A stretch of DNA of 64,000 nt from an uncultured Clostridia bacterium (GTDB taxonomy: Bacteria; Bacillota; Clostridia; Oscillospirales; Ruminococcaceae). A model generated the notes under the pieces. The model was not told the origin of the DNA. It was given only the letters and a program-made list of their open reading frames with translations, and ran no database searches. Positions 8,440 through 17,053 of this stretch are shown piece by piece (positions within the stretch are counted from its first letter, which is position 1; every line of letters begins with the position of its first letter). The position numbers and the translations under genes are program-made. Location: assembly GCA_947623585.1 (NCBI GenBank), contig CANQHA010000002.1, positions 1 through 64,000 on the forward strand. Reading direction: 5' to 3'.

Positions 8440-8476
8440 GGGCTGTTGCGTTTGGTGGAAGCCGAAGCAACCTCTT

Positions 8477-8700
8477 AAAAGGTATTCAATCGCTCCCTCT
8501 TTCGAGGGAGTGATTTCATGCTATTTTAAGTCACCCCACCCCAGCGCACTTTCTACGAGTAGGGACAAATGCAACGCCCCCGCCCCTCGAGGGGCGGGGG
8601 GCTTCATAAAATGGGCCTATCCGCAGTCCGTTCGCCGGGGGTGGGGTGACTAAACGATAGCATCCATATTTTCCGGTAGAGGAAAATATGGATACCTTTT
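8477..8700. repeat. Palindromic element copy 2 (224 bp)
   Basis: Same ends and same end hairpins as copy 1 (CTCCCTC/GAGGGAG on the left, CATATTTTCC/GGAAAATATG on the right), paired CACCCCACCCC and GGGGTGGGGTG, and a central GCCCCTCGAGGGGC hairpin. The left spacer (CACTTTCTACGAGTAGGGAC) is the inverse of the right spacer of copy 3. It starts 38 bp after the kinase stop codon. Confidence 0.85.
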
Positions 8701-9090
8701 TAGCGGCTGTTCAAACTCCGCAGAAAGTATGAAAATGCAGCAAGTCATGTGCTTGCGGCCGGCGCTGCCGCGAGGAAGACGGATACCTTTTATGTCTGCA
8801 AAAAATACGCAAACGAAAAAAGGGGTCCCCGAAACGCTTGCGTTTTGGGGAAATGCCGGAAAAAGAAGCGTTGCTTTTATCCGCTCGACCGCCCTCGGCA
8901 AGAACGTCCGCCTCGGTTGTCTTGCGGAAAGCAATCGCATCTTTGCTCCGGAGTGAATGATTAGTAGCATTGAGTGTAAAAACATAAAAATGCCGCCGCG
9001 AACGATACGTAGTCCGCGACGGCGTGGTGCCAATAGAAGCGTTATTTCTTGCCGTTCGCGCTCGCTCGCCGTTGCGGCTTTGGCTCGCGG
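8701..9090. repeat. Composite dispersed repeat modules right of copy 2
   Basis: Three modules are recognisable. 8701-8790 repeats the right flank of copy 1. 8783-8855 matches the reverse complement of about 29725-29796 (shared AAACGAAAAAAGGGGTCCCC). 8868-8946 matches the reverse complement of 28243-28320 (shared GTCTTGCGGAAAGCAATCGC). Finally 9037-9085 matches the reverse complement of about 29656-29718 (GCGTTATTTCTTGCCGTTCG). No coding ORF is credible here. The segment 8947-9036 is unassigned. Confidence 0.7.
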
Positions 9091-9120
9091 TGCTCACGGA
9101 GAAATAATCGCGTCTATGCG

Positions 9121-9161
9121 CACCAAAGAAAAAGGCACCCCGGGTGCCTTTTTCTTTGGTG
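9121..9161. terminator. 41-bp perfect palindrome, terminator of tRNA-Leu
   Basis: CACCAAAGAAAAAGGCACCC and its exact reverse complement flank a single central C. On the minus strand the tRNA is followed by a stem of AAGGCACCC/GGGTGCCTT and then TTTTTCTTTGGTG, so it can act as an intrinsic terminator in both directions. The palindrome overlaps the encoded CCA end of the tRNA. Confidence 0.75.
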
Positions 9162-9243
9162 CCGGAAGCGGGGGTCGAACCCGCACGGTATCTCTACCAC
9201 CGGATTTTGAGTCCGGCACGTCTGCCAATTCCATCATTCCGGC
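9157..9243 (-). tRNA. tRNA-Leu(CAA)
   Basis: On the minus strand it runs from GCCGGAATGATGGAATTGG to TTCCGGCACCA. The acceptor stem GCCGGAA/TTCCGGC pairs fully, the anticodon loop is CTCAAAA (anticodon CAA), a class II long variable arm is present, the T-loop is GTTCGACCC, and CCA is encoded. It is 87 nt with CCA. Confidence 0.95.
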
Positions 9244-9441
9244 ATTGTTTGTTCAGCGCTTTCGCGCCGCCGATTATTATAGCAAAAAAATCCTTGCGTG
9301 TCAAGTGTTTTTGTCAGCATGGGCGCGCTCATTCCGCGCGAATTTTCACAATATCACAATATTTGAAACTCTAACATCTAATATCTAACTTCTATCTTTT
9401 TGATGTGACGCATCACGTCGGCGCTTCGCCCCAGCGCTTTG

Positions 9442-9786
9442 TTATTTTCCGAACTTTCCCTGATAAAGCGAGCCGAAGCACTCGCCGATGAACGAGCAAA
9501 GCGCGGCGATAGGTATGTATATCCACGCAGTCGGGTTGTAGAAAACAAACAGGCAGGGGATAAAAAGCACTCCGCTCGCAAGCGGCATGATCGGGTCGCG
9601 CTTTGCCTTTCTGCCGTAAAAATATCCTATCGCGAGGGCGCAGCAGCAGTCGAGGATCGGCGTGAGGTTGTAAATATCCGCCCTGTTCATCGACATCGCT
9701 ATCACCGGCAGAGAGATATACATCACCGCGGTGAAAATAATGTATAACGCGGATTTTTTGAGCCTCGGCCCGAGATTTGATTTCAT
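9442..9786 (-). CDS. Small integral membrane protein of unknown function
   Basis: A 114-residue protein with four hydrophobic helices (around residues 12-32, 43-58, 67-84, 88-105) and basic loops (GRKAKRD). No family is recognised. An AGAGGTGA ribosome binding site formed by the end of rqcH lies 5 nt before the ATG, and the rqcH stop is only 4 nt away, so it is translated from the same message. A link to ribosome rescue or to membrane protein quality control would be guesswork. Between its stop and the tRNA-Leu (9244-9441) there is a short run of 7-bp TCTAAYW repeats near 9368 and no gene. Confidence 0.7.
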   Translation of the reverse strand: MKSNLGPRLKKSALYIIFTAVMYISLPVIAMSMNRADIYNLTPILDCCCALAIGYFYGRKAKRDPIMPLASGVLFIPCLFVFYNPTAWIYIPIAALCSFIGECFGSLYQGKFGK

Positions 9787-9790
9787 GCCG

Positions 9791-11551
9791 TCACCTCTTT
9801 TTTCTGAGAGCTTCAGCCGCCTCGCCGTCCGGCGTGACGTAAAGCGTTTTCTGATTTGTATAAATTACCATTCCCGGCTTTGCGCCCGAGGGCTTTTTGA
9901 CGTATCTTACGCGGGTATAATCTACCGGAACGGTCGAGCCGTTTCGCGCCGACGAGTTGTAAGCCGCTATAAGAGCAGCTTCGCCGAGGGTCGCGTCCGA
10001 GGGCTCGGCGCCGTCGCAGAAGATGATGACGTGAGAGCCGGTGATGTTTTTGACATGAAGCCATACGTCGTTTTTGCCGGCGAGCTTTAATGTGAGAAGG
10101 TCGTTTTGGCGGTTGTTTCTGCCCGAGCAGATCTTAAACCCCTCGGACGAGACGTACTCAAGCGGCGGGAGCGCCTTGGTCTGCTTTTTGGCGTTTCGCT
10201 GCTGCCTGATATACCCCTCCTGCGCAAGCTCGGCGCGTATCTCGGAAAGCTCGCCCTCAGAGGAAGCCCGTGAAAGCGAATCGAAAACCGAGTCGATGTA
10301 TTTTTCCTCCTCCTCGCCCTTTTCGATCAGCGAGCGGAGCATTTTGTCGGCGTTGTCGGCCTTTCGGTATTCCGAATAATATTTCTGAGCGTTCTGCGCG
10401 GGGCTTAAACGTGCGTCGAGCGATATCTCGATCTCTTCGCCGCTTTCGTCGTAATAATTAGGCAGCTTAGCCGTGGTCATGCCCTTTTCGAGCCGCCAGA
10501 GATTTGCGGTGATGAGGTCGCCCTTGAGGCGGTATTCGTCGCGGTTTTTGCACTCCTCAAGCTCCAGCTTCTGCGCCGAGACCCTCCGCCTGATCCTTTC
10601 GCTGAGGCTTATCAGCAGCTTGAAAAGGTCGTCGGCGCGCTGTTTTGTCTGCGCAAGAACGTCGCGCTCGGAATAGAAGCAGTCGAGCAGCTTTGACGGC
10701 GATGAAAATTCGCGGTCAAACATCAGGCTGCCGTACTGATTTATCTTTGTGAAGCAAAAATCCTTCATCATTCCGTCGCGGTCTTTGAGGATATAATATT
10801 TGTTTTCGCCCTTTTTGACCGATTCCGCGACGCTGCGAAGATAATATACAAGGCGGGTCTTTTCGTCCTCCGAAAGCTGATCCGAGGCTTTTTCAACGCC
10901 CTTTGCCGCAAAGAAAGCCGCTTCTCTTGCATAGATCGGCGAAATGCCCTCAAAAGCCTTGACAAGCGCCTTTGAAAGCTCGGCCCTGTTCTCGGACAGC
11001 TTTTTGAAAAGCTGGTCCTCCGAAAAATCAAGCGGGTCGAGCCGCTGCTCACGCGGGGGCAGGCTGTAAACCATTCCGGGCAGTATCATTCTTACCCGCG
11101 ACATATCCTCGCTTACGCGCTTTATGGCGTCAACTATCCTGCCGTCGGGGCCTATCAGCAAAATGTTCGAGCATCTTCCCATTATCTCGGCCGCGAGCGT
11201 CAGAACGACTCGGTCGCCGAGATCGTCCGCGGCTTCAAAATCGAAAAACAAGATCCTTTCAAAGCCGTCCTGACGTATCGCCGTCAGCTTTGCCGAGGAG
11301 AGCTTTTTCCGAAGAAGCATACAGAACATCGGCGGGGTCTGAGGGTTTTCCGGCTCGCGCTCGGTGAAGTGGACCCTTGCGGTCCCCGCCGAGGAGGAAA
11401 ACATCAGCTTTTTCGCCCCTTGGCCCGCCGTTCTCATCGTTATGACAAGGCTGTCGCGCGACGGCTGGTGGATCTTATCCACTCTGGCGCCGATGAGCGA
11501 ATCAGACAGCTCGTTTTTTATAAGGCTCAGGAAAACTCCGTCGAGCGCCAT
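9791..11551 (-). CDS. rqcH: RqcH (Rqc2/NEMF homologue), ribosome-associated quality control
   Basis: A 586-residue NFACT-family protein, formerly annotated as fibronectin-binding protein A. The N-terminal NFACT-N domain opens with MALDGVFLSLIKNEL and includes the conserved GRCSNILL segment. A long charged coiled-coil lies at about residues 270-430, and the C-terminal NFACT-R/DUF814 domain contains KICSGRNNRQND and KNDVWLHVKNITGSHVII. RqcH binds stalled 50S subunits with peptidyl-tRNA and recruits tRNA-Ala to add alanine tails that mark nascent chains for degradation. A GGAGGTGA site is 4 nt from the ATG. It lies 35 nt after nif3 in an operon with trmK. Length and domain order are normal. Confidence 0.95.
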   Translation of the reverse strand: MALDGVFLSLIKNELSDSLIGARVDKIHQPSRDSLVITMRTAGQGAKKLMFSSSAGTARVHFTEREPENPQTPPMFCMLLRKKLSSAKLTAIRQDGFERILFFDFEAADDLGDRVVLTLAAEIMGRCSNILLIGPDGRIVDAIKRVSEDMSRVRMILPGMVYSLPPREQRLDPLDFSEDQLFKKLSENRAELSKALVKAFEGISPIYAREAAFFAAKGVEKASDQLSEDEKTRLVYYLRSVAESVKKGENKYYILKDRDGMMKDFCFTKINQYGSLMFDREFSSPSKLLDCFYSERDVLAQTKQRADDLFKLLISLSERIRRRVSAQKLELEECKNRDEYRLKGDLITANLWRLEKGMTTAKLPNYYDESGEEIEISLDARLSPAQNAQKYYSEYRKADNADKMLRSLIEKGEEEEKYIDSVFDSLSRASSEGELSEIRAELAQEGYIRQQRNAKKQTKALPPLEYVSSEGFKICSGRNNRQNDLLTLKLAGKNDVWLHVKNITGSHVIIFCDGAEPSDATLGEAALIAAYNSSARNGSTVPVDYTRVRYVKKPSGAKPGMVIYTNQKTLYVTPDGEAAEALRKKR

Positions 11552-11586
11552 TTCATCACCTCCGGCAAAGCCTTTGCTTTAAAAGT

Positions 11587-12372
11587 TTAATCGCGTATGC
11601 TTCTTATCGCCCTGTCCGTCGAGGAGACGATACATTCAAGCCCGAGCTCCTTTTCAAGCCTTGCGGCGAGATAATTCAGGCTGATGACCTCGGATTCATA
11701 GTGACCGACGTCGATGAGGGTCATTCCGAGGCGCACGGCGTCCAAAAAGACGTGAAGCCCGACGTCGCCGGTTATGACGGCCTGAGCGCCGAGATTTTTA
11801 GCGTCCTGAAGTATCATCGAGCAGGCGCCCGAACCGCAGGCGACGACCTCGATATCCTTTCCGCCGCTGACCCACCGAAGCCCCGCGGTCTTGAACTTTT
11901 TGCCGGCAAATTCCGCCAGCTTCTCGGGCGGCATTTTCGGGCAGCGAGACATCGCCCCATAGCCGACGGGGTCGCCGGTCTCGGGGTCTTTTCTGTTTAT
12001 CGTCGGAACGACGTGAAGATTTTCAAAGCCCAGAAGATCGACCATCATGTCGCTTATGCCGTATGGAGCGGAATCGAGGCTTGTGTGGCATCCGAGGCAG
12101 GCTATGCCCTTGCTGAGCGCCCTCGGCGCGGGGAAATCGGTGTCAAGGCGCTTTACGCCGTCATACATCGCGGGGTGGTGAGTTAAAATGAGCTGGCAGT
12201 TTTTTGCCTCCGCCTCGTCAACAACGCCGACGGTGGCGTCAAGCGCCAAAAGCACCCTCGAGACCTCCTGCTCGCGCTGACCGACGCTTAGCCCCGAGTT
12301 GTCGAAGCTGTCCTGATTGCGAAACGGCGCGAAGCTGTCGATAAAATCATAGATCTGACCTGCTGTTACCAT
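11587..12372 (-). CDS. Nif3-like dinuclear metal centre protein (YqfO family)
   Basis: A 261-residue NIF3/DUF34 protein. The metal-binding residues are seen in LILTHHPAMY (HH motif), in CLGCHTSLDSA (His and Asp), and near the end in LIDVGHYESE (His and Glu). The family forms hexameric toroids with a two-metal site; its biochemical role is unsettled despite old labels such as GTP cyclohydrolase type 2. The track's start is six codons upstream, but the ATG at 12372 has an AAAGGAG site 8 nt before it and is preferred. The long PII-like insertion of the full Bacillus YqfO is reduced here. The trmK-nif3 order is a conserved pair in Firmicutes. An 105-bp GC-rich gap with GCGCG-type inverted repeats separates it from trmK. 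Confidence 0.9.
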   Translation of the reverse strand: MVTAGQIYDFIDSFAPFRNQDSFDNSGLSVGQREQEVSRVLLALDATVGVVDEAEAKNCQLILTHHPAMYDGVKRLDTDFPAPRALSKGIACLGCHTSLDSAPYGISDMMVDLLGFENLHVVPTINRKDPETGDPVGYGAMSRCPKMPPEKLAEFAGKKFKTAGLRWVSGGKDIEVVACGSGACSMILQDAKNLGAQAVITGDVGLHVFLDAVRLGMTLIDVGHYESEVISLNYLAARLEKELGLECIVSSTDRAIRSIRD

Positions 12373-12477
12373 ATTGATTGCTCCTTTCATAAAAATCCGC
12401 TGCGCGCCCCCGCCTTTGCGCAGGGCGAAGCACGCCGCGCCAAAGGCGCGGCTGCCGCCGCCCCCCAGCGCGCAAAA

Positions 12478-13173
12478 CTATCCTTTTTCTGCAAAGTTTT
12501 TGATCTTATCCGCCAAAGCGCGCAGCCTCTGCGCCTCGGCAAGCCTTTTTTCGTTCGGAGAGGTCTCAAGCCCCCTTGCGGCGCACAAAAGCCTCTCGGC
12601 CTCGTTTTTAAGAAGCTCCGCCGAATCAATATCCGTCGGATCAAGCCCGCCGATCTCACATTCAAGCTCGCTCGGGCTTCTTTTTTTGCCCGAGAATTTT
12701 CCGCAGATGACGGTATATAGAAATTTTCCGTCTCTGACGGCGCTTTCGGCCTCGATGACAAAGCCGTTCTCAAAAAGCGCACGGCGAAGCGCCGCCGCAC
12801 GCGTGTTCGGCTGGAGAATATAATTTTTGCCGAGAAGAGGTCCGCCCTCGCAGACTATCTTTGCGATGAGCTCGCCGCCCATTCCCGCAACGACGATATC
12901 CGTCGCCTTTGAGAGGACATCTTCGGGAATGTCTTTAAGACCGTCCGATTTTATAAGCATGACCGCGCTTTCAAGCCCTCTTCGCCCGACGGTTTTTTTG
13001 GCTGAAAGCAGGGGGCCGTCGGAAATGTCCGACGCCGCTGCTCCGACCGAAACGCCGTTCTCGACAAGATAACAGGGAAGATAAGCGTGATCGGTGCCGA
13101 CATCGAGGACATACCCTCCCCGGGTGACGTATTCCGCGCAGCGCAAAAGGCGCGCGTCAGGCCTTATCGACAT
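12478..13173 (-). CDS. trmK: tRNA (adenine(22)-N1)-methyltransferase
   Basis: A 231-residue class I SAM-dependent methyltransferase. The SAM site is in GGYVLDVGTDHAYLP (about residues 19-33), and VVAGMGGELIAKI and LQPNTRAAALRRAL are TrmK signatures. The enzyme methylates N1 of A22 in the D-loop of tRNA-Ser and tRNA-Tyr. A C-terminal helical part (residues 160-231) completes the family length. The ORF in the track extends 42 codons too far upstream; MSIRPDARLLRCAEYV is the normal N-terminus, at 13173. This start lies inside the end of the DUF1858 gene (17-nt overlap), suggesting translational coupling. Confidence 0.92.
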   Translation of the reverse strand: MSIRPDARLLRCAEYVTRGGYVLDVGTDHAYLPCYLVENGVSVGAAASDISDGPLLSAKKTVGRRGLESAVMLIKSDGLKDIPEDVLSKATDIVVAGMGGELIAKIVCEGGPLLGKNYILQPNTRAAALRRALFENGFVIEAESAVRDGKFLYTVICGKFSGKKRSPSELECEIGGLDPTDIDSAELLKNEAERLLCAARGLETSPNEKRLAEAQRLRALADKIKNFAEKG

Positions 13174-13372
13174 TCTGTCCGAAGTATTCGCGCAGCTTTT
13201 TGACGAGCTGCTCGGGGTCGGTCCCGTGAACCGCGCAGGCTTCGGCAATGCTTTCTCCCCTTGCCGAGGGGCAGCCGAGACAGTGCATGCCCATTTCAAG
13301 GAAAAGCGGCGCGCAGCCGAAATCGACGTCCAAAACGTCGCCGATGATCGAATCTTTTGTGATGATATCCAT
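13157..13372 (-). CDS. DUF1858 domain protein
   Basis: A 71-residue protein matching the DUF1858 family: TKDSIIGDVL at the start, then a GMHCLGCPSARGESI segment with two cysteines in a CxxC arrangement, and a helical end. Proteins of this kind are thought to bind a metal or act in redox chemistry, but no function is proven. The ATG follows AAGGAGG at good spacing. It is the first gene of the transcript that continues with trmK, nif3, rqcH and the small membrane protein. The promoter at 13422-13450 fits this. Confidence 0.85.
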   Translation of the reverse strand: MDIITKDSIIGDVLDVDFGCAPLFLEMGMHCLGCPSARGESIAEACAVHGTDPEQLVKKLREYFGQNVDKA

Positions 13373-13421
13373 AATTTTTACCTCCTTGGAAAATTTGCGG
13401 TGAATTTTCTGTCATGAGGAT

Positions 13422-13450
13422 ATTATATACCGTTTTTTGATTTTTTGCAA
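13422..13450 (-). promoter_or_regulatory. Promoter of the DUF1858-trmK-nif3-rqcH operon
   Basis: On the minus strand TTGCAA (13445-13450), 17 bp, TATAAT (13422-13427), 50 bp before the start codon. The gap 13373-13893 otherwise holds TCAGA-type short repeats at 13489-13520 and copy 3 of the palindromic element. Confidence 0.8.
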
Positions 13451-13613
13451 TAGGGAAGATGCGCTGATGTGTCCTAACGGCCACATCAAGAAAACAGAGG
13501 TCAGAAATCGGATGGTCAGAGTTTAAAGGTGTCGCCTTAGGCGACGGTTCAAAATGCGGGGGGATAGTGCATAGGGGTAAGATATACGTCGAGGGGCGAC
13601 GCCATGAGCGGGT

Positions 13614-13834
13614 AAAAGGTATTCATCTTCCCCGCTTCCGCGGGTAAGAAGAATGCTATCGCTCATCACCCCACCCCCTCCGCACTACCTGCGAAAGGAT
13701 AGTTTGAGAGCCCCCTCCCCTTTAAAGGGGAGGGGGCGGTTCACTTGTCCCTACCCGTAGAAAGTGAAGCGGGGGGTGGGGTGGCTCCCAATAGCATCCA
13801 TATTTTCCGGCAGAGGAAAATATGGATACCTTTT
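13614..13834. repeat. Palindromic element copy 3 (221 bp)
   Basis: Starts AAAAGGTATTC and ends GGATACCTTTT. The left-end hairpin is CATCTTCCCCGC with GCGGGTAAGAAGAATG, the same cassette that sits at the right end of copies 6 and 7. The right end is the CCATATTTTCC cassette. The centre here is CCCCCTCCCC and GGGGAGGGGG around TTTAAA, a coordinated change on both arms compared with the CGCCCCTCGAG form. It lies between genes on the same (minus) strand. Confidence 0.85.
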
Positions 13835-13847
13835 TACCCCTCACAAA

Positions 13848-13881
13848 GATAAAGCGCAGTCCGAAAGCTCAGACTGCGCGG
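13848..13881 (-). terminator. Probable terminator of the zinc-ribbon gene
   Basis: GCGCAGTC and GACTGCGC form an 8-bp stem with a 10-nt loop, followed on the minus strand by TTTATCTTT. It starts 12 bp after the stop codon of the zinc-ribbon gene. Confidence 0.55.
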
Positions 13882-13893
13882 GAAAATTCTTTA

Positions 13894-14163
13894 TCAGTTT
13901 TCCTCTTTCATCTTGGCAAAGCACTCGCTGCAATAAACGGGGCGGTCGTCATGGGGCTTGAAAGGAACCTTTGCTTCCTTTCCGCAGTTGGCGCAAACGG
14001 CAGTATAGAACTGCTTGCCCTCTTCCTTTCTCTTCTTGCGGCAGTCTTTGCACATTTTGGGCTCGTTCTCAAAGCCTCTCTCGGCATAGAACTCCTGCTC
14101 GCCGGCAGTGAAAACGAATTCGTTACCGCAGTTGCGGCAAACTAATGTTTTGTCTTCGTACAT
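13894..14163 (-). CDS. Zinc-ribbon protein with three CxxC pairs
   Basis: An 89-residue protein made almost wholly of zinc-ribbon motifs: CRNCGNEF near the start, KMCKDCRKKR in the middle, AVCANCGKE and YCSECF at the end. This is the CxxC-x17-CxxC type of small clostridial proteins with no known function; nucleic acid or protein binding is an inference from the fold. The true start is the ATG at 14163, with GAGGGA before it; the track ORF is 51 codons too long. It is 112 bp downstream of the sigma factor gene and may share its promoter. Confidence 0.82.
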   Translation of the reverse strand: MYEDKTLVCRNCGNEFVFTAGEQEFYAERGFENEPKMCKDCRKKRKEEGKQFYTAVCANCGKEAKVPFKPHDDRPVYCSECFAKMKEEN

Positions 14164-14275
14164 TGTGATTCCCTCACTAATAGAATTTGCCATGTCGGGC
14201 TTTAATCGACAAGATGAGGATAAGTAAGATCGGTAAGCTGAATGGCAGTGATATGTATAAAAACCCGATGGGTTC

Positions 14276-14830
14276 TTATCTGAATTTTTTGCGGAGCTTT
14301 CTTCTGCCCCGCGCAAGGGCGTTATCGACGGTCTTGCGGTCTGTTCCGAGCCTCTCGGCTATCTCTTTATAAGACGCCCCGCTCAGATATTCCTTGAAAA
14401 CCGCGCTTTCAAGCTCGCTGAGATTCTCCGCTATATCCGAAAAGATCTCTTTAAGAGCCTCCCTGTCGGCCACTATCTTCTCGGGGGATGCGCCCCCTTC
14501 GGCCGAAAAACCGTCGAGCGATTCTTCGCGGCTCCTGATTTTTGCGGATTTTTTGAGAGCTGTCATCATACGGTTGTTGACGCAGCTCCCGGCGTAGGTC
14601 GAAAAGGCGGCGCCTTTTCCGTGTTCAAAAGTTTTGATCGCGTTCATCAGACCCAAAATGCCCTCAGAAACAAGGTCGTCGCGGTCTGCCGAAGATTTTG
14701 AATATATCCTCGCAAGACGGCGGATCGACGGCAGATATCGCGATATAAGCTCGCTTGCCGCGGCGTCGTCCTTCGGCGCCAAAAGAACTAATGCTTCATC
14801 GGCGGCGTTTTTAAGGAAAAGGCTTTCCAT
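14276..14830 (-). CDS. Sigma-70 family RNA polymerase sigma factor, SigH-like
   Basis: A 184-residue sigma factor. Region 2 is seen at residues 45-95 (DRDDLVSEGILGLMNAIKTF, then FSTYAGSCVNNRMM for promoter melting and -10 contacts). Region 4 at residues 130-184 has a clear helix-turn-helix (SYKEIAERLGTDRKTVDNAL) followed by a basic tail. Region 3 is short or missing. The overall plan fits SigH/sporulation-type or related alternative sigma factors. A GAGGTGGAA site precedes the ATG, and there is a strong promoter at 14862-14890. No anti-sigma gene is adjacent; a zinc-ribbon protein follows. The regulon is unknown. Confidence 0.82.
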   Translation of the reverse strand: MESLFLKNAADEALVLLAPKDDAAASELISRYLPSIRRLARIYSKSSADRDDLVSEGILGLMNAIKTFEHGKGAAFSTYAGSCVNNRMMTALKKSAKIRSREESLDGFSAEGGASPEKIVADREALKEIFSDIAENLSELESAVFKEYLSGASYKEIAERLGTDRKTVDNALARGRRKLRKKFR

Positions 14831-14861
14831 AAAATTCCACCTCGCTTTTATCTGCCTAATT

Positions 14862-14890
14862 ATAATAGCATTTAATCATCGCCGTGTCAA
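14862..14890 (-). promoter_or_regulatory. Promoter of the sigma factor gene
   Basis: On the minus strand TTGACA (14885-14890), 17 bp, TATTAT (14862-14867) with an extended TGC. It lies 31 bp before the start codon and looks like a housekeeping promoter. Confidence 0.8.
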
Positions 14891-15024
14891 GCGCAAATTG
14901 AATAATTTAACAGTTTTCGTCGAATCGTACAATTTAAGTATTCGCGTTTAAAGCAAAAAGAACGACGGCGCTTTACAGCGCAATTACATATTCGCCTTAA
15001 ATTTAAAAAATCTTGCCTTGGGGC

Positions 15025-15053
15025 TTGAAATTTTCCCGCGTTTATGACATACT
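15025..15053 (+). promoter_or_regulatory. Promoter of the GH3 glucosidase gene
   Basis: TTGAAA (15025-15030), 17 bp, CATACT (15048-15053) with an extended TGA. The start codon is 32 bp downstream. The -10 box departs from consensus at its first base, so regulation is plausible. Confidence 0.55.
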
Positions 15054-15085
15054 GAAATCAGAAAATCACAGGGAGGTATTTTTTG

Positions 15086-17053
15086 ATGAACGACATAAAA
15101 AACCTTGTTTCGCAGCTCACTCTTGAAGAAAAGGCCGGACTGACCTCGGGAAAAGACTGCTGGCTCACAAAAGCGGTCGAGCGCCTCGGAATCGGAAGCG
15201 CAAGGACCTCGGACGGGCCTCACGGGCTCAGAGCCGACGACTATTCGAGAGACGACCACGCGACTATGCCGGCGGTATGTTTTCCGACCGCAGTTACCAC
15301 CGCGGCTTCCTTTGACCGCGAAATGCTTTTTGAAATGGGAAAAGAGCTCGGCAGAGAGTGCCAGAGCTACGGCGTGGACGTGCTTTTGGGCCCCGGCGTA
15401 AACATCAAGCGCTCGCCGCTTTGCGGCCGCAATTTCGAGTATTTCTCCGAAGACCCCTATCTCGCCGGAGAGCTTGGGGCGGCGTTTGTGAACGGCGTTC
15501 AGTCCGAGGGCGTCGGCACCAGCCTCAAGCACTTTTTCGCCAACAGTCAGGAGACGAGGCGCTTCACTTCGTCCTCCGAGATAGACGAGCGCACAATTCG
15601 CGAGATATATCTTCCCGCATTTGAGACGGTCGTGAAAAAAGCTCAGCCTTGGACGATAATGGCTTCATACAACAAAATTAACGGCACCTATTCGACCGCG
15701 AACCGCCTTTATCTCGACGAGATACTGCGCAAGGAGTGGGGCTTTGAGGGGCTTGTTGTGAGCGACTGGGGAGCCACTCACGACAGGGCGGCGGCAGTCG
15801 AGGCCGGCACCGACCTGACCATGCCCGCCGAGGACACCGACCGTCAGATAGTCGAAGCGGTCAAAAACGGCACTCTCTCCGAGGAAGCGCTCGACCTTTG
15901 CTGCGAAAGGGTCTTGGAGCTTGTTTTCAAGTCGGAGAAGAACCGCCGCAGAGAGCTTCCCTTTGACCCCGAGGCCGCTCATGCGCTTTCAAGAAAGTGC
16001 GCAGCGGATTCCTTGGTGCTTTTGAAGAACGAGGGCGGAATGCTGCCGCTTTCAAAGGGCGACAAGATCGCTTTTATAGGCGCTTTTTCAAAGACCCCGA
16101 GGGTTCAGGGCGGCGGCTCGAGCCACATTCGCGAGACAAAGCTGACCTCGGCGCTTGAAGCGGCCGCAGAGGCGGGCGTGAGCGTTACATACGCCGCGGC
16201 TTATAACCCCGAGACCGGAGAGAGCGACGAAAATCTCATCGCCGAGGCCGTGAAGGCGGCAAGATCCGCCGACAAAGCGGTTTTGTTCATCGGCCTGCCC
16301 GACAGCATGGAATACGAGGGCGGCGACCGTCCGCACATGAAGCTGCCCGAGGCGCACGACAGGCTTGTCCGCGAAATTTGCAAAGCGAACCCCGAAACGG
16401 CGGTGGTGCTCCACAACGGAAGCCCCGTTGAGATGCCTTGGATAGATCAGCCCAAAGCGGTCTTGGAGGCTTATCTCGGCGGTCAGGCGGTCGGCGGCGC
16501 GGTGGTAGATATTCTCTTCGGCGACGTTAACCCCTCGGGCAGGCTCGCCGAGAGCTTCCCCAGACGCCTTGAGGACAACCCGAGCTATCTTTACTATATC
16601 GGCGAGGGCGACCGCGTTACCTACAACGAGGGCATTTTCGTCGGATACAGATACTATGAGACCAAAAAGCAGGAGGTTTTGTTCCCGTTCGGCTATGGGC
16701 TGAGCTATACCGAGTTTGAATACTCCGACCTCTCGGTGAAAAAAGCCGGCGACGGCGCCGAGGTCTCGGTCAAGGTCAAAAACGTCGGCGTCCGCGAGGG
16801 CAAAGAGGTCGTTCAGCTTTATGTCGCCCCCGAAAAGGTCAAGATGATCCGCCCGAAAAGAGAGCTCAAAGAGTTCGCAAAGATAGACCTCAGGCCCGGC
16901 GAGGAAAAGACCGTTCGATTCAGCCTGCCGGCAAGGGCGTTCTCGTATTGGGATATCGAGGCTCACGACTGGAAGGTCGAGAGCGGAAAATTCGGGGTCG
17001 AGATATGCAAGAACGCGCATGAGGCGATCATGAGCGGCGAGGTGGAGTTTTGA
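15086..17053 (+). CDS. Glycoside hydrolase family 3 beta-glucosidase-type enzyme
   Basis: A 655-residue GH3 enzyme without a signal peptide, so cytosolic. The N-terminal barrel starts LTLEEKAGLTSGKDCW and contains SDGPHGLR, GPGVNIKRSP and KHFFANSQE. The catalytic nucleophile should be Asp227 in VVSDWGA. The second alpha/beta domain (about 300-510) has LLKNEGGMLPL and the GGSSHIRE loop, and the C-terminal fibronectin III-like domain (about 570-645) has VKVKNVGVREGKEVVQLYV. Members hydrolyse beta-glucosides or related beta-glycosides with retention. The start is the ATG at 15086, 9 nt after GGGAGG; the TTG used by the track is one codon earlier. It is monocistronic with its own promoter and terminator. 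Substrate (glucoside, xyloside) is not decidable here. Confidence 0.93.
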   Translation: MNDIKNLVSQLTLEEKAGLTSGKDCWLTKAVERLGIGSARTSDGPHGLRADDYSRDDHATMPAVCFPTAVTTAASFDREMLFEMGKELGRECQSYGVDVLLGPGVNIKRSPLCGRNFEYFSEDPYLAGELGAAFVNGVQSEGVGTSLKHFFANSQETRRFTSSSEIDERTIREIYLPAFETVVKKAQPWTIMASYNKINGTYSTANRLYLDEILRKEWGFEGLVVSDWGATHDRAAAVEAGTDLTMPAEDTDRQIVEAVKNGTLSEEALDLCCERVLELVFKSEKNRRRELPFDPEAAHALSRKCAADSLVLLKNEGGMLPLSKGDKIAFIGAFSKTPRVQGGGSSHIRETKLTSALEAAAEAGVSVTYAAAYNPETGESDENLIAEAVKAARSADKAVLFIGLPDSMEYEGGDRPHMKLPEAHDRLVREICKANPETAVVLHNGSPVEMPWIDQPKAVLEAYLGGQAVGGAVVDILFGDVNPSGRLAESFPRRLEDNPSYLYYIGEGDRVTYNEGIFVGYRYYETKKQEVLFPFGYGLSYTEFEYSDLSVKKAGDGAEVSVKVKNVGVREGKEVVQLYVAPEKVKMIRPKRELKEFAKIDLRPGEEKTVRFSLPARAFSYWDIEAHDWKVESGKFGVEICKNAHEAIMSGEVEF

